Shown here piece by piece: positions 1 through 5,180 of a stretch of 5,180 bases of DNA. Origin of the DNA: Fervidifonticultor sp964526945 (GTDB lineage: Bacteria > Sysuimicrobiota > Sysuimicrobiia > Sysuimicrobiales > Humicultoraceae); contig CAZGNA010000190.1 of the NCBI GenBank assembly GCA_964526945.1, positions 1 to 5,180 of the forward strand, given 5' to 3'. The notes under the pieces were generated by a model. It searched no databases, was not told the origin of the DNA, and saw nothing but the letters and a program-made list of their open reading frames with translations. Position numbers and translations under genes: made by a program. Every line of letters begins with the position of its first letter. Position 1 is the stretch's first letter.

Positions 1-20
1 GGGACCCTTCAAAGGGTCCC
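1..20. repeat. Perfect inverted repeat (hairpin) at left edge
   Basis: GGGACCCTT (1-9) and AAGGGTCCC (12-20) are exact reverse complements around a 2-nt centre. As RNA this would fold as a 7-8 bp stem with a 4-6 nt loop. No T-run follows on the + strand, so a standard Rho-independent terminator for a rightward gene is not supported. A leftward terminator would have its T-run outside the window. It may be the 3' end of an upstream transcript. Confidence 0.6.
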
Positions 21-28
21 CAACGAAA

Positions 29-52
29 GTACACAGACTACCGTACACTACC
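29..52. repeat. Imperfect tandem direct repeat upstream of rpsU promoter
   Basis: GTACACAGACTACC (29-42) is followed directly by GTACACTACC (43-52). The second copy equals the first without the internal AGAC. The repeat lies about 17-40 bp upstream of the -35 box, in the least GC-rich stretch of the window. Its function is unknown and it could be chance. Confidence 0.4.
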
Positions 53-68
53 TGCCGGGCCCGGTGTT

Positions 69-98
69 TTGACACCCTTTTTTCGCGGGGTGTATAAT
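69..98 (+). promoter_or_regulatory. Sigma70-type promoter driving rpsU-yqeY
   Basis: A perfect -35 hexamer TTGACA (69-74) and a perfect -10 hexamer TATAAT (93-98) are separated by 18 bp. Full consensus in both boxes is unlikely by chance in DNA this GC-rich. The predicted transcription start is near 103-106, giving a leader of about 180 nt before rpsU. A T-rich run (78-83) lies inside the spacer. The inverted repeat ACACCC (72-77) / GGGTGT (88-93) overlaps the end of the -35 and the first base of the -10, so a repressor site is possible. Confidence 0.88.
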
Positions 99-104
99 TT
101 CTGT

Positions 105-283
105 ATCGCACGGCCCGGCACGGGATACACGCCTGCGCGCCGGCCGCGCGGAGGTCGACGGCGGCGGGTCTTCCGGCACCAGCGTCGGGGGCCTGCCGGC
201 TGTTGTATGGGCGTCAGGGACGGAAGGCCGGCCGCATCCCGGCGATCCGGATCCGGTCCGGACGCGAGAGAGGGTGGGGAACG
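105..283 (+). promoter_or_regulatory. GC-rich structured 5' leader of rpsU
   Basis: This stretch of about 180 nt lies between the predicted start site and the rpsU ATG and has no convincing reading frame. Several short stems can be drawn. TGTATC (102-107) pairs with GATACA (124-129) at the extreme 5' end. CGCGC (136-140) pairs with GCGCG (146-150), and CCGGCA (173-178) with TGCCGG (194-199). TCCGG units recur at 246-250, 252-256 and 257-261. The leader matches no riboswitch or T-box I can recognise. Autogenous control by S21 is conceivable but not shown. It ends in the Shine-Dalgarno element GAGGG (270-274), 9 nt before the ATG. Confidence 0.5.
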
Positions 284-460
284 ATGGCCGAAGTGCGCGT
301 GGGCAAGGACGAGACGCTGGACGCGGCGCTCAAGCGGTTCAAGCGGCAGGTCAAGCGGTCCGGAATTCTCACCGAGGTCAAGCGGCACGAGCATTACGAG
401 ACGCCGGGGCAGCGGCGCCGCCGCAAGCTGGCGCGCGCGGCGAAGCGCCGTCGCAAGTAG
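284..460 (+). CDS. rpsU: Small ribosomal subunit protein S21 (bS21)
   Basis: This encodes a 58-aa, strongly basic protein of the 30S subunit. In the species studied, S21 sits near the 3' end of 16S rRNA and acts in translation initiation. The sequence shows the S21 pattern: a short beta-like N-terminus (AEVRVGKDETLD), the family core LKRFKRQVKRSGILTEVKR at about residues 16-34, then an H-x-Y-E-x-P segment and an Arg/Lys-rich tail (QRRRRK...KRRRK). The length matches the short Gram-positive-type form rather than the roughly 71-aa enterobacterial form. The ATG at 284 is chosen because GAGGG (270-274) lies 9 nt upstream and the N-terminus aligns with the family; an in-frame TTG at 203 would add 27 unrelated residues. 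It is the first gene after the strong promoter, with the YqeY gene about 33 nt downstream. S21 followed by YqeY is a recurrent bacterial gene order. Confidence 0.96.
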   Translation: MAEVRVGKDETLDAALKRFKRQVKRSGILTEVKRHEHYETPGQRRRRKLARAAKRRRK

Positions 461-479
461 GCGGCGACCGGCCCGGCCT

Positions 480-484
480 GAGGG
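480..484 (+). promoter_or_regulatory. Ribosome binding site that decides the yqeY start
   Basis: GAGGG at 480-484 is the only good Shine-Dalgarno match in the rpsU-yqeY gap. It lies 3 nt before the ATG at 488, which is too close, but 9 nt before the in-frame GTG at 494. The same GAGGG with the same 9-nt spacing precedes rpsU, which favours GTG 494. Confidence 0.6.
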
Positions 485-493
485 CGTATGGGC

Positions 494-940
494 GTGGGCC
501 TGCGGGAGCGGTTGGAGGCAGATCTCAAGGAGGCGCTGCGGGCGCGGGACGCCATCCGGACCTCGACGATCCGGCTGGCGCGGGCGGCGCTGCAGAACGC
601 CGAGATCGATCGCCGGCGGCCGCTGACCGAGGCCGAGATCGTCGAGGTCCTGCAGCGCGAGGTCAAGCGGCGGCGCGAGGCGATCGAAGGCTTCGAGCGG
701 GGCGGGCGTCCTGACCTGGTGCAGCGGGAGCAGCTGGAACTGGCGATCCTGCTGGGCTACCTGCCGCCCGGCCTCGACGAGGCCGAGGTGCGCCGGCTGG
801 CCCAGGAGGTGATCGCCGAGGTCGGGGCCAGCAGCGAGCGCGACGTGGGCCGCGTCATGGGGCCGTTGATGCGCCGCATGGCCGGGCGCGCCGAGGGGCG
901 CACCGTCGAGCGCATCGTCCGCGAGCTGCTGCGCGGATGA
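494..940 (+). CDS. yqeY: GatB/YqeY domain-containing protein
   Basis: This encodes a 148-aa, largely helical protein of the YqeY family, which resembles the C-terminal tRNA-binding part of the GatB/GatE amidotransferase subunits. Its own role is not well defined; involvement in tRNA-dependent amidation or tRNA handling is inferred from homology. Visible family marks are the N-terminus GLRERLEADLKEALRARD, the segment TIRLARAALQNAEID (residues 25-39), the charged helix with EVLQREVKRRREAIEGFERGGR (51-72), LAILLGYLPP (83-92), and the C-terminal signature VGRVMGPLM...GRAEGRTVERIV (118-142). The GTG at 494 is preferred over the ATG at 488 because it places the GAGGG site 9 nt upstream and makes the protein begin M-G-L-R-E-R-L, like the family's M-S-L-x-E-R-L. 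The ATG would add two residues. It is the last gene before the double hairpin and terminator. Confidence 0.93.
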   Translation: MGLRERLEADLKEALRARDAIRTSTIRLARAALQNAEIDRRRPLTEAEIVEVLQREVKRRREAIEGFERGGRPDLVQREQLELAILLGYLPPGLDEAEVRRLAQEVIAEVGASSERDVGRVMGPLMRRMAGRAEGRTVERIVRELLRG

Positions 941-952
941 GACCTGTGGCTG

Positions 953-970
953 GCCGCGGGTGACCGCGGC
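953..970 (+). other. GNRA-capped hairpin just after yqeY
   Basis: GCCGCGG (953-959) and CCGCGGC (964-970) form a 7-bp, all G-C stem closed by GTGA (GUGA in RNA, a GNRA-class tetraloop). It begins 12 nt after the yqeY stop and lies 18 nt before the terminator stem. With no T-run of its own it is more likely a 3'-end stabilising structure than a terminator. Confidence 0.6.
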
Positions 971-988
971 GCGCGGGACCGACGCGAG

Positions 989-1022
989 AGCCCGGGTCAC
1001 CGCCCGGGCTTCATTCTTCTTG
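989..1022 (+). terminator. Rho-independent terminator of the rpsU-yqeY unit
   Basis: AGCCCGGG (989-996) and CCCGGGCT (1003-1010) form a perfect 8-bp stem with the 6-nt loop TCACCG. The stem is followed at once by the T-rich tract TTCATTCTTCTT (1011-1022). The T-tract is broken by C and A residues, so termination may be incomplete. The next gene starts only 18 nt after the tract. Confidence 0.82.
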
Positions 1023-1039
1023 CGAGGACGGGACAGCGC

Positions 1040-1531
1040 GTGACCGCCGTGCACAGGCGCAGGTCGGTGAAGCGGGCGCGCAGCGCCGGGGGCGTCGTCT
1101 TCCGCCGGACGCCGCAGGGGCCGGAGGTGCTGTTGCTCCGGCACGAGAGCGGCAAGTGGATGCTGCCCAAGGGCACCATCGAGAGCGGCGAGACCCCCGA
1201 GGCCGTGGCCCTGCGCGAGGTGCGCGAGGAGACCGGGCTGTCCAACCTGCGGGTGTGTTGCGACCTCGGGCAGGAGCGCTACTCGTTCTACTGGCGCACC
1301 GAGCACGCGTTCTACGACAAGACGGTACGCTACTACCTGCTGGAGTTCCTGGGTGGGGAGGACGTGCGGCCCCAGCGCGAGGAGGGGTTCGTGGCGGCGG
1401 AGTGGGTTCCGGTGGACGAGGCCCTGCGGCGGATCAAGTACAAGGAGACGCGCGAGATCGTCCGGCGCGCGCGTGCCGCGCTCGCCGAGCTGGAAGCGCC
1501 GCGCGTGGCGGGAGGCACGGAGCCGACATGA
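1040..1531 (+). CDS. NUDIX hydrolase (Ap4A/MutT-like)
   Basis: This encodes a 163-aa cytosolic NUDIX protein, a family that hydrolyses nucleoside diphosphates linked to another moiety using Mg2+. The Nudix box is complete: G45, E51, R59, E60, E63, E64 and G66 fit G-x5-E-x7-REVxEExGL. The preceding W40-M-L-P-K-G45 stretch is common in Ap4A-hydrolase and MutT-like members, so dinucleoside polyphosphates or oxidised nucleotides are plausible substrates, but the sequence does not settle this. The first strand begins with the usual SAGGVVFR (15-22). The C-terminal part (Y-Y-L-L-E-F, then EEGFVAAEWVPVDEALRRI) is also typical of the fold. The GTG start at 1040 is supported by GAGGA (1024-1028), 11 nt upstream; GTG codons at 1049 and 1067 are alternatives. 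The stop overlaps the aminotransferase ATG by 4 nt (ATGA), implying translational coupling. Confidence 0.93.
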   Translation: MTAVHRRRSVKRARSAGGVVFRRTPQGPEVLLLRHESGKWMLPKGTIESGETPEAVALREVREETGLSNLRVCCDLGQERYSFYWRTEHAFYDKTVRYYLLEFLGGEDVRPQREEGFVAAEWVPVDEALRRIKYKETREIVRRARAALAELEAPRVAGGTEPT

Positions 1532-2801
1532 CCGATCCCATCGAGGCGCGGGTGCTGGCGGTGCTCCAGCGATACGCCCAGCACCTCAACCCCGCCTGGG
1601 CGCGGGGCTTCCAGTTCCTCGGCGCGGAGACCCTGGAGGTCGAGGCCGAAGGAGCCATCATCCGCGACGCGTACGGCCGGGAGTTCATCGACTTCGCGTG
1701 CGGGCCGGCGGTCTTCATCGTCGGGCACCGGCATCCAAAGGTGGTGGCGGCGGCCCGTCGGGAGCTCGAGCGCATGCCGCTGTCGGTGCGCATCATGCCC
1801 AACGAGCCGATGGCCGAGCTGGCGGCGCTGCTGGCCGAGGTGACGCCCGGGGACCTGCAGTACGTGTTCCTCTGCAACAGCGGCGCCGAGGCCAACGAGG
1901 CCGCCCTCAAGCTGGCGCGGGCGGCCACCGGCCGGCCCGAGATCGTGGCGATGGTGGGGGCGTTCCACGGCAAGACCTTCGGCGCGCTGTCGGTGTCGGG
2001 CCGGGACCTCTACCGGACCCCGTTCGCGCCCCTGCTGCCCGGGGTGACCCACGTGCCCTACGGCGACGTCGACGCCCTGGAACGCGCCGTCGGCCCCGCG
2101 ACCGCCGCCGTGATCCTGGAGCCGATCCAGGGCGAGAACGGCGTGATCCTCCCGCCCGACGGCTACCTGCAGGCCGTGCGCGCGCTGTGCGACCGCACCG
2201 GGGCGCTGCTGATCGTCGACGAGGTGCAGACCGGCATGGGGCGCACGGGCACCATGTGGGCGTGCGAGCGGGAGGGGGTGGTCCCCGACATCCTCACCGC
2301 CGCCAAGGGGCTGGGCGGCGGCGTGGCGCCGGTGGGGGCCATGATCGCCCGGCCGCACCTCTGGGAGCCGTTGATCAAGCATCCGTACATGCACACCACC
2401 ACCTTCGGCAACCGCCTGGGCTGGGCGGCCGCGGTCGCCACGATCCGGGTGATCCAGGAGGAAGGGCTGCTGGCGCGGGCGACGGCCATCGGCGACCGGC
2501 TGCTGGCCGGCCTGGCGCGCCTGGCGGCCACGGCTCCGGACCTGATCGCCGGGGTGCGCGGGCGCGGGTGCCTGGTGGGCGTGGAGTTCCGGGAGGCCGA
2601 CGTGGCGTTCCTGGTGATGGCCGGCCTGTTCCAGCGCCAGGTGCTCGGCTTCCACGCCCTCAACCGGCCCGAGGTGATCCGGTTCGCGCCGCCGTTGGTC
2701 GCCACCGACGCGCAGACCGACCGGGTGGTGGCTGCCTTCGGCGAGGCGCTGGACGAGGCCCGGGCGCTGCTGAGCGAGGTGACGCTCCCATCGACGTCGG
2801 C

Positions 2802-2805
<4 letters not shown>
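1528..2805 (+). CDS. Class III PLP-dependent aminotransferase (PatA/ornithine-type)
   Basis: This encodes a 425-aa, full-length fold-type I enzyme that transfers an omega- or alpha-amino group to a 2-oxo acid. Key elements are the N-terminal D47-x-x-G...FIDFACG, GHRHP (66-70), the cofactor phosphate-binding NSGAEANEAALKLAR (117-131), FHGKT (146-150), EPIQGENG (198-205), the ring-nitrogen Asp in D231-EVQTGMGRTG, the predicted Schiff-base lysine K260 in AAKGLGGGVAPVGA, HTTTFGN (289-295), and the C-terminal VIRFAPPL (383-390). The -F-x-V-GHRHP segment and the LNRPEVIRFAPPL ending resemble putrescine/diamine aminotransferases (PatA/YgjG-like). Acetylornithine, GABA or other omega-amino substrates cannot be excluded, so no symbol is given. 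The ATG at 1528 has GGAG 5 nt upstream (1519-1522) and stronger GGAGG at 1511-1515. It overlaps the NUDIX stop and the alaS start by 4 nt each, indicating one co-translated group. Confidence 0.94.

Positions 2806-5180
<2,375 letters not shown>

Noticed and set aside
69..98. CIRCE/HrcA operator in the rpsU promoter
   Set aside because: The inverted repeat is ACACCC-N10-GGGTGT, which does not match the TTAGCACTC-N9-GAGTGCTAA consensus.
203..283. N-terminal extension of S21 from the in-frame TTG at 203
   Set aside because: It would add 27 residues unlike S21, has no good ribosome binding site, and the ATG at 284 has both an SD element and the family N-terminus.
38..1306. 422-codon open frame on the - strand across rpsU, yqeY and NUDIX
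   Set aside because: It runs antisense through three recognised genes, a terminator and a promoter, and its composition is that of a codon-bias shadow.
1156..1527. Upstream start making a NUDIX-overlapping aminotransferase of 549 aa
   Set aside because: The extra 124 residues come from reading the NUDIX gene out of frame. The ATG at 1528 has its own SD site and gives the normal family length.

Overview
This GC-rich window is almost entirely coding on the + strand. It carries two housekeeping gene groups that look like two transcription units. I found no mobile element, CRISPR array, tRNA, rRNA or phage gene, and no clear new biological system. The more unusual signals are in the non-coding DNA: the rpsU promoter and leader, and the double hairpin after the yqeY homologue.

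Organism: the window suggests a high-GC bacterium with sigma70-type transcription, because a TTGACA-18 bp-TATAAT promoter is plainly visible, and with Shine-Dalgarno-led translation and frequent GTG starts. The S21 protein is short (58 aa), like Gram-positive-type S21 and unlike the roughly 71 aa enterobacterial form. Actinobacteria generally lack S21, so despite the GC content an actinobacterium is less likely. A deep-branching Firmicutes/Armatimonadota/Chloroflexota-like lineage fits, but this is inference and the phylum cannot be fixed from the window.

Layout: 1-283 is non-coding. It holds a perfect hairpin at the left edge, a small imperfect direct repeat, a near-consensus promoter (69-98) with an inverted repeat across its spacer, and a leader of about 180 nt. 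rpsU (284-460) and a GatB/YqeY-domain gene (494-940) follow as one unit. This unit ends in a GNRA-capped hairpin (953-970) and a Rho-independent terminator (989-1022).

The second group is a NUDIX hydrolase (1040-1531), a class III PLP aminotransferase (1528-2805) and alaS (2802 to the right edge, C-terminus missing). Each pair overlaps by 4 nt (ATGA and GTGA), so these three are very probably co-translated. No promoter of their own is visible, so they may depend on read-through past the terminator or on an unrecognised promoter.

How the genes fit together: the first unit concerns ribosome function (S21) and a tRNA-amidotransferase-like accessory protein. The second pairs alanyl-tRNA synthetase with a NUDIX enzyme resembling Ap4A/MutT-type hydrolases and with a PatA-like aminotransferase. 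A link through dinucleoside polyphosphates, which aminoacyl-tRNA synthetases can produce, or through alanine/amine metabolism is possible but is only suggested by gene order.
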